A DNA stretch of 64,000 nt from the NCBI GenBank assembly GCA_964611035.1, contig CAZSWT010000001.1:1-64000 (forward strand), given 5' to 3'. Below, piece after piece: positions 34,285 to 43,799 of the stretch; the first letter of the stretch is position 1, and each line of letters opens with the position of its first letter. The DNA is from B33-G16 sp964611035 (lineage in GTDB: Bacteria; Desulfobacterota; DSM-4660; Desulfatiglandales; B25-G16). Position numbers and translations under genes: made by a program. Under the pieces are notes generated by a model. It searched no databases, was not told the origin of the DNA, and saw only the letters and a list, made by a program, of their open reading frames with translations.

Positions 34285-36207
34285 TCACTTTTGAGGCCTC
34301 AAGTTATTTCCGCAATAAGGACAGGCAACCCAATCTGGCTGCACTATCCGATTGCAAGAACTACATGTCGGTACTATGGGATTTTTGCAATAGGGGCAGT
34401 CTCTAAAATCTAAACTGACAGTTTTCCCACAATGAGGACACACCGTTGTCAATTCCTCTTTTTCATGGACCGCTTTCAGCACCTCTTCTATGGTTGTAAC
34501 TCCCTTTTCTATCTTTTTCATTCCACTAATCCCGAGGGTGGTCATCCCCATTGCCATTGCTGCTTCCCTCAACGTATCGGCTGTTGCAGTGGATTGAATA
34601 AGTTCTCGTATTTTCGGACCAACAATCATTATCTCTTCAATAATCGTTCTTCCTTTGAAACCCGTATTGTTGCAATTAGGGCACCCTGCCCCTCTATAGA
34701 ATTTAAAGGGAAGATCATTTTGATCCAGGTTTAGCCTGGCCAGGGAATCTTGATTGGGCACATATTCCTCCTTGCAATCCGGACATATAGTTCTTACCAG
34801 ACGTTGCGCCACAATTCCAACTAAAGAAGAGGCAATAAGGTATGGTGGAATACCTATATCTATCAGGCGCGTAACCGCTGCAGGGGCATCATTTGTATGT
34901 AGGGTTGAGAGAACTAAATGTCCAGTCATAGAGGACTGAACAGCTATCTCAGCCGTCTCTTCATCTCGTATCTCACCTATCATAATCACATTGGGATCTT
35001 GTCTTAAAATCGAGCGCAGAATAAAGGGAAATGAAAGGCCAACCTTCTCGTTTATCTGTACCTGGTTGACACCATATAACTCATATTCTACGGGATCCTC
35101 AACAGAAATGATATTTACCTCTTCTGACTTCATCTCCCGCATACATGCATACAGGGTTGAGGTTTTTCCACTTCCTGTAGGGCCTGTAATCAAAACCATG
35201 CCCTGGGGTCGGCGTATAAAATTTGTTAGTATTGTCAGATTCTTCTGGCTTAATCCAATTTGATCCAGTGAGAGAAAGGCTTCCTCCTTGTTCAAGATTC
35301 TTATAACTGCCTTTTCACCATAATACGTAGGAAGTGTGGATACCCTCAGATCTACCGCTACATTCCTTGCCTTTACTTTGATTCTCCCATCCTGGGGAAG
35401 TCTCCTTTCTGCGATATTTAAACCCGCCAACACTTTAATGCGTGAAATAATAATAGGTTGCGTCCATTTCGGAAGCTTTATAGAATCCTTTAGCACGCCA
35501 TCAATACGATTTCTTACTCTTACATGATTTTCCTGAGCCTCAATATGAACATCACTTGATCCGCTTTTAATGGCATTCCTGATGATAAGATCGACCATTT
35601 TTATAAACGGTGAATCCTTAAAAGATTCAAAATCTGCTTCTTCCTCGATCTTCTTTTCTTCATCGGGAAGAAACTCCATAAGGCCAGCATCTTCAACAAA
35701 TTCATCAGCAACATCCTTAATTGTCCTTTCAGGGTGGTAGTATCGTTGAAGCTTATCCATTATCTGGCTTCGTGTAGAAATAGCAGGCTGGATATTATAA
35801 CCAGTTATAAACTGGAGATCTTTCATTATATGCAGATCAAGAGGATCAGCCATCGCAACATCAAGTATATTATTTTTCATAGAGAGAGGAATGCATACAA
35901 ATTTCTGGCACACCTCCTCAGGTATACAGTCAATCACATCATTTTTAATGGAATAGTCTATGAGATCAATGAAGGGAATCTTAAGTTGCATAGCCAGAGA
36001 AAAGGCCATCTCCTCTTCTGAAATGATCTTCATGTCAATTAAGGCCTCGCCTAACCTTTTCCCAGTATTCTTCTGAGCCTCTAAGGCGTCCTTTAGTTTA
36101 TCAATAGTCAAAAGACCTGATTCTATTAATAATTCTCCTAATTTACGCTTGGAGACAAAATTATCATTCTGTGTTTTTTTCTTCCCTTGAATTGATGCAG
36201 CAGCCAT
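34285..36207 (-). CDS. GspE/PilB-family secretion ATPase with C-terminal double zinc ribbon
   Basis: 640 residues. A MshEN domain (about 20-160) of the kind that binds c-di-GMP is followed by the GspE ATPase: Walker A TGPTGSGKTS (341-350), Asp box ISVEDPVEY (368-375), Walker B VIMIGEIRD (408-415), His box SMTGHLVLSTLHTND, and a tetracysteine zinc site C475/C478/C509/C512. An unusual tail (589-640) adds four C-x2-C pairs (590/593, 604/607, 615/618, 629/632), a double zinc ribbon. It powers pilus extension or type II secretion at the inner membrane. It probably works with the prepilin downstream. Confidence 0.92.
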   Translation of the reverse strand: MAAASIQGKKKTQNDNFVSKRKLGELLIESGLLTIDKLKDALEAQKNTGKRLGEALIDMKIISEEEMAFSLAMQLKIPFIDLIDYSIKNDVIDCIPEEVCQKFVCIPLSMKNNILDVAMADPLDLHIMKDLQFITGYNIQPAISTRSQIMDKLQRYYHPERTIKDVADEFVEDAGLMEFLPDEEKKIEEEADFESFKDSPFIKMVDLIIRNAIKSGSSDVHIEAQENHVRVRNRIDGVLKDSIKLPKWTQPIIISRIKVLAGLNIAERRLPQDGRIKVKARNVAVDLRVSTLPTYYGEKAVIRILNKEEAFLSLDQIGLSQKNLTILTNFIRRPQGMVLITGPTGSGKTSTLYACMREMKSEEVNIISVEDPVEYELYGVNQVQINEKVGLSFPFILRSILRQDPNVIMIGEIRDEETAEIAVQSSMTGHLVLSTLHTNDAPAAVTRLIDIGIPPYLIASSLVGIVAQRLVRTICPDCKEEYVPNQDSLARLNLDQNDLPFKFYRGAGCPNCNNTGFKGRTIIEEIMIVGPKIRELIQSTATADTLREAAMAMGMTTLGISGMKKIEKGVTTIEEVLKAVHEKEELTTVCPHCGKTVSLDFRDCPYCKNPIVPTCSSCNRIVQPDWVACPYCGNNLRPQK

Positions 36208-36832
36208 AATGGATCGTAGCCTTCTTAAATGTTACACGTTAATAAGAAAATTTTTAATTTTATATATCATTATTTACACATTATTTCAACTCAATAAGAA
36301 CTGATGTAATATTAAAATAGTAAAAACCAGGCTTTTCTTTGACATATAAGTATTAATTTGATATAGATTTCCATTAATTTTAAGTTGCGTAAATTATTTT
36401 TAAAAAATATATTAGGTACATTACATATAACCATTAGATCACAGGCTATCAACAAAAAAATTTAAAGCAACGAAAATATACATTTAGCCTCTCTTCGAAA
36501 TTGGAATGATGGAATATTGTGTGTGTTTCCCTTTATTCAACCTTTCCATCACTCTATGTGAATGGCAGAGGTCAGGTACTACTTAAAAATTTTCAATCCG
36601 CCAAAGGCGGACAGGTCCGCCACCCAGCCACCCCGCCACAAAGACGGCGGGCAGGAAAGACGGCGGGCAGGGCCTAATTCCTTGCAGCTCGTCTGAGCGT
36701 AGCGGAAATCCCGCCCGAGCGGGGCTGCGTTACATTTTGTAGTTTTGACACCTCGTATTTTGTCGGAACTGATCGGGGCTGAAAGGTAGTTCATGTACAC
36801 TACGTCATACAATTTCCTAAACGTGTAATTAC
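36208..36832. other. Spacer between divergent ATPase and kinase genes
   Basis: 625 bp without a gene. 36208-36570 is very AT-rich and should hold the ATPase promoter. Around 36596-36725 the DNA turns GC-rich with CCGCC/GGCGG palindromes and a 14 bp tandem repeat (AGACGGCGGGCAGG twice, 36641-36670). Confidence 0.45.
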
Positions 36833-39358
36833 ATGAAAAAGGATTTAAGAACAAATCTATTTGTAGGGTCACTTATCATAGCTATTTGTATGTACCTGTC
36901 TTTTATGGACTTCTCGCCTTTCGAGTCCCTTGAAAAGCAAATCTACGAGATCGAAATGCGGCTCGATACACCACGTAACCCCGGCGAAAGCAAAGTAGCC
37001 ATAGTAAATATCGATGATAAAAGCATTAGAAAGCTTGGGCAATGGCCCTGGCCACGGCATATCATAGCTGAGATGATCAAGATCTTAAAAAGTAATGGGG
37101 CAAAGTTTATTGGCATAGATATGATCTTTAGCGAAAAAGAGCAAAACCCAGGCATGAAAGAAATAGAGAAGCTTTACAGTAAAATCCTAAAACGAGAAAA
37201 TAGTTACGCTAAAGGAGAGAAAGATACATGGATACTTGCTGAGTTGAGGGAGATTGAAAAACGCCTGGATAATGATACAGAGCTAGCTCAAACAGTGAAA
37301 AATAGTGGAAATATAATCCTTCCAGTTATTGGCGAATTTGGAAAATATCAAACCGAATTAGTAATTCCACCTGAATCATTTCTCAATCTCAGTACATTTA
37401 AAAAAGATAACATTAATATTGAAGACCACACATCTGTTAGAGAATTAACCACCCCATTTAATGAGCTATTAAAAAGCAGTCATGCCCTGGGACACATAAA
37501 TCTCTCCCCTAATAAAATAATGATGGGCCAGGTTCATAATCCATTTATTGATTATCGAGGACATATAATTCCCTCCATGCCTTTACGTCTTGTGCTTGAC
37601 TACATAAATAAGCATCCTGAGCAGGTAATAATTAAAGGCTCCGGAATCAAAATCGGAGAAGAAATTATTCCAACCACCAATGGCGAAATGTTCATTAAAT
37701 TTAAAGGTGGAAGACGATCATTTCCATACTATTCATTTATCGATATCCTAAATGTTAAAAAGGTCCCGGCCGTATTTGATGACAAAATTGTCCTCATTGG
37801 CTTTACAGACAAAGGAAGCCCTACAGTGAGCACGCCAGTAGATCCATCTATGCCACGGATAGAGTTTATGGCCAATGTAATCGAGGATCTTTTAAACGGA
37901 CGTTTTCTTAAACGCTCAAATATGATGCTCTATCTGGAAGTTCTTATCTTAGTGCTGCTTGGTATAGCATCCTCATTCTTCCAATCCCGTTTCAGTTATT
38001 TAAACAGAACGGGAATCACAGCCGGACTTATTTTTCTTGTATTTTTAACCAGTGCCATCTTTTTTATTGCATTTGATATATGGTTTAAAAGCATTTACAT
38101 TCTTCTCTCTCTGGTAACGATCTATGTTGTTATTATGGGAAAAGACTTTCTCTACATTCGCACGACCGGTCTCTCAAAGGAGGCAATAGAAACTAATCGG
38201 ATGCTCGGTATTAGTCTCCAGAGCCAGGGATTGCTTGATCTGTCATTTGAAAAATTCAGAAAATGTCCTCTCGATGATGAACTAAGGGATATTATTTACA
38301 ATCTTGGGCTTGATTATGAACGAAAGAGAATGATTAATAAGGCTATTTCTATATATGAATATATTCGTAAGAAAGAAAAAGCATTTAAGGATTTAAATGA
38401 ACGTATACCAAAATTAAAAAAGGTACTCAGTTCTCTGCCATTAGGTGCCTATCAAGGAAGTAAGCAAGAAAAAATAATTGTTTCAGATGACCTGGAAATT
38501 AAGCCCACCGTTGGAAGATATGAAATACTCATGGAGTTGGGTCGGGGCGCAATGGGTACCGTGTATAAAGCAAGAGATCCTAAAATCAATCGCCTCTTGG
38601 CAATCAAGACAATCCGTTTCTCTGATGAATTTGAAGAGGATCAGCTAAAAGAAATAAAAGAGCGTTTCTTTACAGAGGCTGAGTTGGCAGGAAAACTCTC
38701 GCACCCTGGAATTGTTGCCATACACGACATAGGAGAAGACTATGACCTTACGTATATGGCCATGGAATTCTTAGACGGAGATGATCTCGAAAAATATTGT
38801 AAGAAAGGATCGCTCCTTCCAATGAGAAAAATACTCGATATCATAGCTGAAACAGCCGACGCGTTAGAATATGCGCACAACAATAGTGTAATTCACAGAG
38901 ACATAAAACCAGCAAATATCATGCTATTAAAAATTGGTACGGTAAAGGTAACTGATTTTGGAATAGCAAAGTCAATGTCTGCCTCAAAAACCAGAAGTGG
39001 AATAATACTCGGTACACCGAACTATATGTCACCAGAACAGATTATGGGTCGTCAGATAGATGCTCGCTCCGATATATTCTCGCTGGGTGTGGTATTCTTT
39101 CAGCTCCTCACAGGAGAATTGCCATTCACTGGTGACAATATGAACAGTCTTTTTTACAAAATCACTCAGGAAAAACATGCCTCACCCCATACAATAAATC
39201 CAAAAGTTATTAAGCCATGTGAGCAAATAATCGATAAAGCCTTAGCCAAAAACCCGGATCATAGGTTTCAGAAGGCGAGTAATTTTGCTAAGTATTTAAG
39301 AGTCTTAGCGAATAAAATTGATACACTGAGGGCACAAAAAAATAAAGATAACAAGTAG
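36833..39358 (+). CDS. CHASE2-domain Ser/Thr protein kinase
   Basis: 841 residues. N-terminal helix (about 10-28), periplasmic CHASE2 sensor (about 35-350), three membrane helices (about 360-440), a cytoplasmic linker with TPR-like helices (470-545), then a Hanks-type kinase from about 560: glycine loop LGRGAMGTVYKA, catalytic HRDIKPAN (about 687), DFGIAKS and GTPNYMSPEQI. All key residues are intact. It should phosphorylate Ser/Thr in response to an extracytoplasmic signal. The PP2C gene follows 26 bp later and the double-FHA gene after that, the usual kinase-phosphatase-reader set. Confidence 0.94.
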   Translation: MKKDLRTNLFVGSLIIAICMYLSFMDFSPFESLEKQIYEIEMRLDTPRNPGESKVAIVNIDDKSIRKLGQWPWPRHIIAEMIKILKSNGAKFIGIDMIFSEKEQNPGMKEIEKLYSKILKRENSYAKGEKDTWILAELREIEKRLDNDTELAQTVKNSGNIILPVIGEFGKYQTELVIPPESFLNLSTFKKDNINIEDHTSVRELTTPFNELLKSSHALGHINLSPNKIMMGQVHNPFIDYRGHIIPSMPLRLVLDYINKHPEQVIIKGSGIKIGEEIIPTTNGEMFIKFKGGRRSFPYYSFIDILNVKKVPAVFDDKIVLIGFTDKGSPTVSTPVDPSMPRIEFMANVIEDLLNGRFLKRSNMMLYLEVLILVLLGIASSFFQSRFSYLNRTGITAGLIFLVFLTSAIFFIAFDIWFKSIYILLSLVTIYVVIMGKDFLYIRTTGLSKEAIETNRMLGISLQSQGLLDLSFEKFRKCPLDDELRDIIYNLGLDYERKRMINKAISIYEYIRKKEKAFKDLNERIPKLKKVLSSLPLGAYQGSKQEKIIVSDDLEIKPTVGRYEILMELGRGAMGTVYKARDPKINRLLAIKTIRFSDEFEEDQLKEIKERFFTEAELAGKLSHPGIVAIHDIGEDYDLTYMAMEFLDGDDLEKYCKKGSLLPMRKILDIIAETADALEYAHNNSVIHRDIKPANIMLLKIGTVKVTDFGIAKSMSASKTRSGIILGTPNYMSPEQIMGRQIDARSDIFSLGVVFFQLLTGELPFTGDNMNSLFYKITQEKHASPHTINPKVIKPCEQIIDKALAKNPDHRFQKASNFAKYLRVLANKIDTLRAQKNKDNK

Positions 39359-39384
39359 AAGTTGAAAATCATTAAGGAGAAATA

Positions 39385-40212
39385 TTGAAAATTTCAGCTG
39401 CGGGACTTTCTGATGTAGGTCTTAAGAGGGAAAGTAACGAGGATTCCCTTGCAATGGACAACTCTGCTAAATTATACATAGTGGCTGATGGTATGGGGGG
39501 TCATTTGGCTGGAGAGGTTGCCAGCAAGGTTGCCGTACAGATAATCCAAAAAAATGTTAATAATTGGATAAATAAAAACAGTCCGGTGACCGAAATATTT
39601 GACTTTCCGGATATGACCTTGAGCCAAAGAGGTAATTATCTATCAAGTAGTATTAAATTAGCGAACAGAGTCATATATGAGATGTCTCAAGAATATACAG
39701 AATACAAAGGTATGGGAACAACAATTGTAATTCTGGCAGCAATGCCCTCTACCATAATTGCAGCTAATGTGGGTGATAGCAGGATATATCTTATAAGAGG
39801 AGATTCAATGGAGCCCCTTTCTAAGGAACACAGTATGGTAGCTGAACAGTTAGAGATGGGCCTGATATCCGAGGAAGAAGCAAAAATTTCACCTTTACGA
39901 CACATACTCACAAGAAATTTAGGTTCTTCAGATACTGTTGATGCAGATGTGTTCGAAATTGAGCACGTAGATAATGACCGTTTTTTACTCTGCACTGATG
40001 GGCTCACAGACCTTGTATCAGACAATGAAATACTAAACATTATCAAAAACGGAAATGACCCTGAATATATCTGTCAGCAACTCATTTCTGAGGCCAACAA
40101 GAGAGGTGGTACTGATAATATCACTGTCTCTTTAATATGTGTAAATAAAGAACCTGATGAAAAGCGAGGAATAATAAAAAAATTTCACACCTTTTTAAAG
40201 AATAAAAAATGA
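39385..40212 (+). CDS. PP2C-family protein phosphatase
   Basis: 275 residues with a TTG start, well supported by AAGGAGA six bases ahead. Motifs: LKRESNEDSLA, VADGMGGHLAGEVAS, GMGTTIVI, NVGDSRIYLI, CTDGLTDLVS and GGTDNITVSLI. Domain order and motifs match the phosphatase at 28829, so this is a paralogue. It is expected to dephosphorylate the CHASE2 kinase or its targets. The C-terminus has a lysine-rich extension (IIKKFHTFLKNKK). Confidence 0.93.
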   Translation: MKISAAGLSDVGLKRESNEDSLAMDNSAKLYIVADGMGGHLAGEVASKVAVQIIQKNVNNWINKNSPVTEIFDFPDMTLSQRGNYLSSSIKLANRVIYEMSQEYTEYKGMGTTIVILAAMPSTIIAANVGDSRIYLIRGDSMEPLSKEHSMVAEQLEMGLISEEEAKISPLRHILTRNLGSSDTVDADVFEIEHVDNDRFLLCTDGLTDLVSDNEILNIIKNGNDPEYICQQLISEANKRGGTDNITVSLICVNKEPDEKRGIIKKFHTFLKNKK

Positions 40213-40254
40213 GAGTCTGCTTTTTCTTATTAACCACAAAAAGGGGCATATATT

Positions 40255-40977
40255 ATGGCACGTGTTATATTAGTATTTAATAAAAAAGTGATAAAGGAGT
40301 ATCCTTTTTCCAAAGATAGCATGACTATCGGGCGGGATGAAGCAAATGAAATTGTTATTGATAATCTGGCAGTATCCGGTCACCATGCCAGAATAGATAA
40401 AACTGGAGGTATCTATATTCTTACTGACCTACAAAGTACAAACGGAACATTTGCGAATGATAAAAAAATTGCTTCTTATAAACTACAACATAAGGATAAA
40501 ATAACTATCGGCAAACATCTCCTTTTCTTTGCTATGTCAAAGCAGGAACGAGCCAAAGCTAAAGAGGGAGAGCTTGATAAGACCATGATCCTTGATACAG
40601 CCCAGCAAAAGGAGCTGTTAGAGAAACAGGCCGAAAAAAAGGCCAAGGATGTATCCGCTCAACAAGGAAAAATTGGTGTCGTAAGCTTCATTGATGGCTC
40701 TGGTGAAGGCGAAATTCAACTGACGAAAAAGTTAACCAAGATAGGCAAGGCTGAAACTTCTGAAATAAGGCTCGGCGGTTTATTTATGCCTCCTACTGCA
40801 GCTACTATTAGCCGAAGACCAAATGGTTATGCTATTACAGCAACTACTGGGAAAACCAAAGTTAAGGTTAATAATCAAGTAAAAAAAGAAAGCTATTATC
40901 TCAAAGATTTTGATACGATTGAAATAGGATCATACAAGTTCCAATTTTATAGCCATGATATAGAAGATAAAAAATAA
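40255..40977 (+). CDS. Double-FHA-domain protein
   Basis: 240 residues. FHA 1 is at about 18-90 (MTIGRDEANEIVIDN, SGHHARID, QSTNGTFAND) and FHA 2 at about 140-235 (TKIGKAETSEIRLGG, TISRRPNGYAIT). A lysine/glutamate-rich linker (97-130, with the TMILDT motif) lies between them. FHA 2 lacks the S-x2-H and N-G pair of FHA 1, so its phosphopeptide binding is uncertain. The TMILDT threonine could be a kinase target, as in FHA proteins read by a partner domain. It is separated from the next gene by a single base. Confidence 0.9.
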   Translation: MARVILVFNKKVIKEYPFSKDSMTIGRDEANEIVIDNLAVSGHHARIDKTGGIYILTDLQSTNGTFANDKKIASYKLQHKDKITIGKHLLFFAMSKQERAKAKEGELDKTMILDTAQQKELLEKQAEKKAKDVSAQQGKIGVVSFIDGSGEGEIQLTKKLTKIGKAETSEIRLGGLFMPPTAATISRRPNGYAITATTGKTKVKVNNQVKKESYYLKDFDTIEIGSYKFQFYSHDIEDKK

Positions 40978-40978
40978 G

Positions 40979-41944
40979 ATGAGTAAAAAAAGTAGAATAC
41001 AAATAACTACACTTTTGTTAAGTATTGCCATCCTTTTCTTTTCCCCTTTTTATTTAGAGGCCTCTGAAAGGCAATCCATGAAAGTGAAAGCAAATGACTC
41101 AATAAGCTTCCTTTGCTTTAAAATATACGGCAGATTCAATCCTGAAATGACAAAACAATTTGTCAAAATTAATCGCCATATTAAAGATTGGGATAATCTT
41201 ACTGAAGGAGAAGAAATAAAATTTTTCTCAAAAAAAGAAATGAATAGCATTGTTCCAGAGCAAAAAAGAGAAACGGTGGTGATAACCTTTTTGAAGCATC
41301 CAGTAATAATTAAAAAAGATACGAAAGGCCTTCATAAAAAAGCTTTATTAAATATGATTCTTGATTCTAAAGATCGTATAGAAGTAAAACGTGGTGGCAG
41401 CGTAGAATTAATGATGAGTCAGGGAAGAGTTATCAGATTAGATGAGGGCTCAACACTAAGAATTGGTACCTTAAAGAGGGATGAGCACAAAAAATCAGTT
41501 GTGGGGAAATTTAAACTTTTTCTTGGAAGGCTCTGGGGAAAGGTGTTACAAGCTAAATCGCGCAGGAAAAAAGAAATGTATGTATCCACCCCAACCTTGG
41601 TAGCTGGTGTCAGAGGGACAGCATATGACCTAAAATTAAAGCGTGACCAGTCTACCATCATAAAGGTCTTTGAAGGAGAGGTTGAAATATATAATCCTTT
41701 GCAAAAAATGCCTGAATCCGGGATTATTACGGATTTTAAAAAACCACATAGAGTTCAAGGCCCCCATAAAATCACCGAAAAGGAATGGAATGAGATCCTT
41801 CTCAGGCAATACCAACAGGTAATTGTCACTAAAGAAGGCATCAGCACACCTATCAGTTTTGACCATGAAGCGGAAAGAAAAACTGAATGGATAAAGTGGA
41901 ATGAAGAAAGGGATCTAAGACTAAGTGGAAAGGAAATCATCTAA
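40979..41944 (+). CDS. Exported LysM-FecR domain protein
   Basis: 321 residues. Signal peptide (about 1-29, ending YLEASE), LysM-like segment (35-80: VKANDSISFLCFKIYG, WDNLTEGEEIKFF), and a FecR domain (about 125-245: GGSVELMMSQGRVIRLDEGS, STPTLVAGVRGTAYDL, VFEGEVEIYNP). LysM binds peptidoglycan glycan; FecR domains are periplasmic signal-transfer modules. As the last gene of the kinase operon, starting 1 bp after the FHA gene, it may act as the periplasmic partner of the CHASE2 kinase. Confidence 0.88.
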   Translation: MSKKSRIQITTLLLSIAILFFSPFYLEASERQSMKVKANDSISFLCFKIYGRFNPEMTKQFVKINRHIKDWDNLTEGEEIKFFSKKEMNSIVPEQKRETVVITFLKHPVIIKKDTKGLHKKALLNMILDSKDRIEVKRGGSVELMMSQGRVIRLDEGSTLRIGTLKRDEHKKSVVGKFKLFLGRLWGKVLQAKSRRKKEMYVSTPTLVAGVRGTAYDLKLKRDQSTIIKVFEGEVEIYNPLQKMPESGIITDFKKPHRVQGPHKITEKEWNEILLRQYQQVIVTKEGISTPISFDHEAERKTEWIKWNEERDLRLSGKEII

Positions 41945-41952
41945 AACTACTG

Positions 41953-42198
41953 TTACTTCCCTGTCATATCTAAAGATTTAAGTCTTTCATCTTTTATTTC
42001 CTTTAAACGTGTCGCTATCTGGTGTTTTGAAAAGGTTTTGCTGCAATGTGTGCACTGGTAGATTTCTTCTGTAATTTCATCATGTATGAGATTATCTGAA
42101 AAATTTACCCTTCGAAACTGGGTAGAAAAAGTATAGATTTTAATAAAATTTTTATTTTTACATTTATCACATAAAAAATAATCCTTGATAGTATCCAT
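41953..42198 (-). CDS. Small zinc-finger hypothetical protein
   Basis: 81 residues from the ATG at 42198, with GGGGGA six bases ahead; a start seven codons earlier has no site. Two C-x2-C pairs (CDKCKNKNF and CTHCSKTF) about 35 residues apart form a likely zinc ribbon, followed by a basic helix (ATRLKEIKDERLKSL). It might bind nucleic acid; no family is recognised. It ends 8 bp from the FecR gene, convergent. Confidence 0.65.
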   Translation of the reverse strand: MDTIKDYFLCDKCKNKNFIKIYTFSTQFRRVNFSDNLIHDEITEEIYQCTHCSKTFSKHQIATRLKEIKDERLKSLDMTGK

Positions 42199-42477
42199 TA
42201 GCGTCCCCCAAAAAAGCATTGCTCTTGTGCGATCAGATAGATTCTCTTATCCAATTTAGTCTATCTTGTCAAAGAAAATATGTGTAACGATTCTACCTTA
42301 GTGATAATTGTAGAAAAAATTATCTTTATGTGTTTTTATGTAATAAATGGTAGTATCCTTTGAAATTTAGGCATGGAAAATACAATTATCTTCTTGAATG
42401 ATACTTTTTATTGTGGTAGAGAGAGCAATAAAATTATTGTCCTCATTAATAATAAAAGAAAAGATAAGGAGGGAAAA

Positions 42478-42744
42478 ATGGCGGCTTTATTTGGTGGTGT
42501 GGTATCGTTGGTTTTGGGGATTATAGGAATTATTATATTTTGGGGATATTTTGTTAAGGCTTTAGCAGCTGGAATACCTGTCTTACTTATCTTGGGTGGT
42601 GCTTTAGCTGCATATCTCGGCATTGAAGAATGGAAAGATAAAAGAAATGCAGAAAAATTTGAGGAAGAGCCTGATGCAGGCGAGTTAAAGAAAGAGGTAG
42701 AGGACCTTAAGAAAGAGGTAAAGGATCTTAAGAAAGAAGAATAG
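42478..42744 (+). CDS. Small membrane protein with coiled-coil tail
   Basis: 88 residues from the ATG at 42478, preceded by AAGGAGG; the open frame extends 35 codons further up without support. Two membrane helices (about 4-25 and 28-48) are followed by a charged tail with the heptad-like repeat KKEVEDL-KKEVKDL-KKEE. No known family; possibly a DUF-type inner-membrane protein. Confidence 0.7.
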   Translation: MAALFGGVVSLVLGIIGIIIFWGYFVKALAAGIPVLLILGGALAAYLGIEEWKDKRNAEKFEEEPDAGELKKEVEDLKKEVKDLKKEE

Positions 42745-42785
42745 GCTGACTCCTTTTTTACATTAATTGGAATCAATAAAAGGCA

Positions 42786-43205
42786 TTATTCTTTGAAAAT
42801 CTCTAACTCATTAAAAAAGTAAGCTATCTCAAATGCAGCACTTTGGGGGCTATCCGATCCATGCACAACATTTTTTTCAATATCTGTTGCATAATCATAC
42901 CTAATGGTGCCTTTCGCAGCCTCCTTATAGTTGGTAGCCCCCATTAATTTCCTATAGACATTAATACCATCTTCACCCTCTAGAACCATCACCACACATG
43001 GACCTGAAGACATAAAATCAGTAACACTTTCATAAAACGGTTTCCCCGCATGCACCTTATAAAAACCTTTCGCCTGCTCTTTTGTCATCCAGATCATTTT
43101 AATAGCTAAAATATTAATGCCTTCTTTTTCTAACCGTCGAATAACCTCACCTATAAGACCTCGAGCCACACCATCGGGTTTAATTATGGCTAATGTCTTT
43201 TCCAT
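42786..43205 (-). CDS. ndk: Nucleoside diphosphate kinase
   Basis: 139 residues from the ATG at 43205 (GAGGAGG ahead); the frame extends 11 codons further up without homology. It starts MEKTLAIIKPDGVARGLIGE. The phospho-His is in NVVHGSDSPQSA, and the substrate loop MGATNYKEAAKGTIR is intact. It transfers gamma-phosphate among NTPs. The length is normal for bacterial Ndk. It is a single gene with a 594 bp spacer in front. Confidence 0.96.
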   Translation of the reverse strand: MEKTLAIIKPDGVARGLIGEVIRRLEKEGINILAIKMIWMTKEQAKGFYKVHAGKPFYESVTDFMSSGPCVVMVLEGEDGINVYRKLMGATNYKEAAKGTIRYDYATDIEKNVVHGSDSPQSAAFEIAYFFNELEIFKE

Positions 43206-43307
43206 TTTTACTATCCTCCTCACAATATTGAATGTCATTTGTCAAAAGGCATCTGTCACTAGATGTCTTCATAAGGCAACTTCTTAACAAATGTGTCAAG
43301 TTTTAAA

Positions 43308-43523
43308 AGGAGCATGGGTATCTCTTTTCAGGTATGAAGAAGCGGATACGTGTAAGCCAGCTATTGGCACGGGTAAAGGCGGGCGGGAAGGCCTTAGAGA
43401 ACTTACCCGTCACCTCTCCCTCGAGAGTCCAAGACTTAGATGGCCGCCCGCCTGGAGCATCGGTAATGGACGAGCAGAAGTTACTGCCCAGTTCATTACC
43501 TGAAAAGAGATACCCATGCTCCT
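43308..43523. repeat. 216 bp element with perfect 27 bp terminal inverted repeats
   Basis: The left arm 43308-43334 starts AGGAGCATGGGTATCTCTTT and the right arm 43497-43523 is its exact reverse complement. The interior is more GC-rich (GGCGGGCGGG, GGCCGCCCGCC) and carries only short frames on both strands. The arms resemble those at 26699-27029. The size, perfect ends and absence of a transposase suggest a MITE-like, non-autonomous element. The rest of 43206-43799 shows no gene. Confidence 0.8.
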
Positions 43524-43799
43524 CACAACTTGTCGGTTTGAGGCGAAGCTTCGTTAGATGAAAAAAACAGTCAGAAAACTCAATATGTAACAGATAACCA
43601 ATGACCAATGACTCGTAGTGTACCATGCCCTGACATCACATATCTCATAAACAAAAGATCAGTCAAGCAAAAATCTGTATGCTTTAAACACATTCCCAAA
43701 ATTGTCTTGCAGCATATTTAGGTACTGTGCTATAAAACTTTTCCTACATTTGGCTTATTAAAGACATACATTCAATACATTAATAAGGAGGATTGAATA

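Noticed and set aside
43291..43626. Three ORFs over the 216 bp element
   Set aside because: They are produced by the GC-rich interior and perfect inverted ends; no transposase motif is seen.
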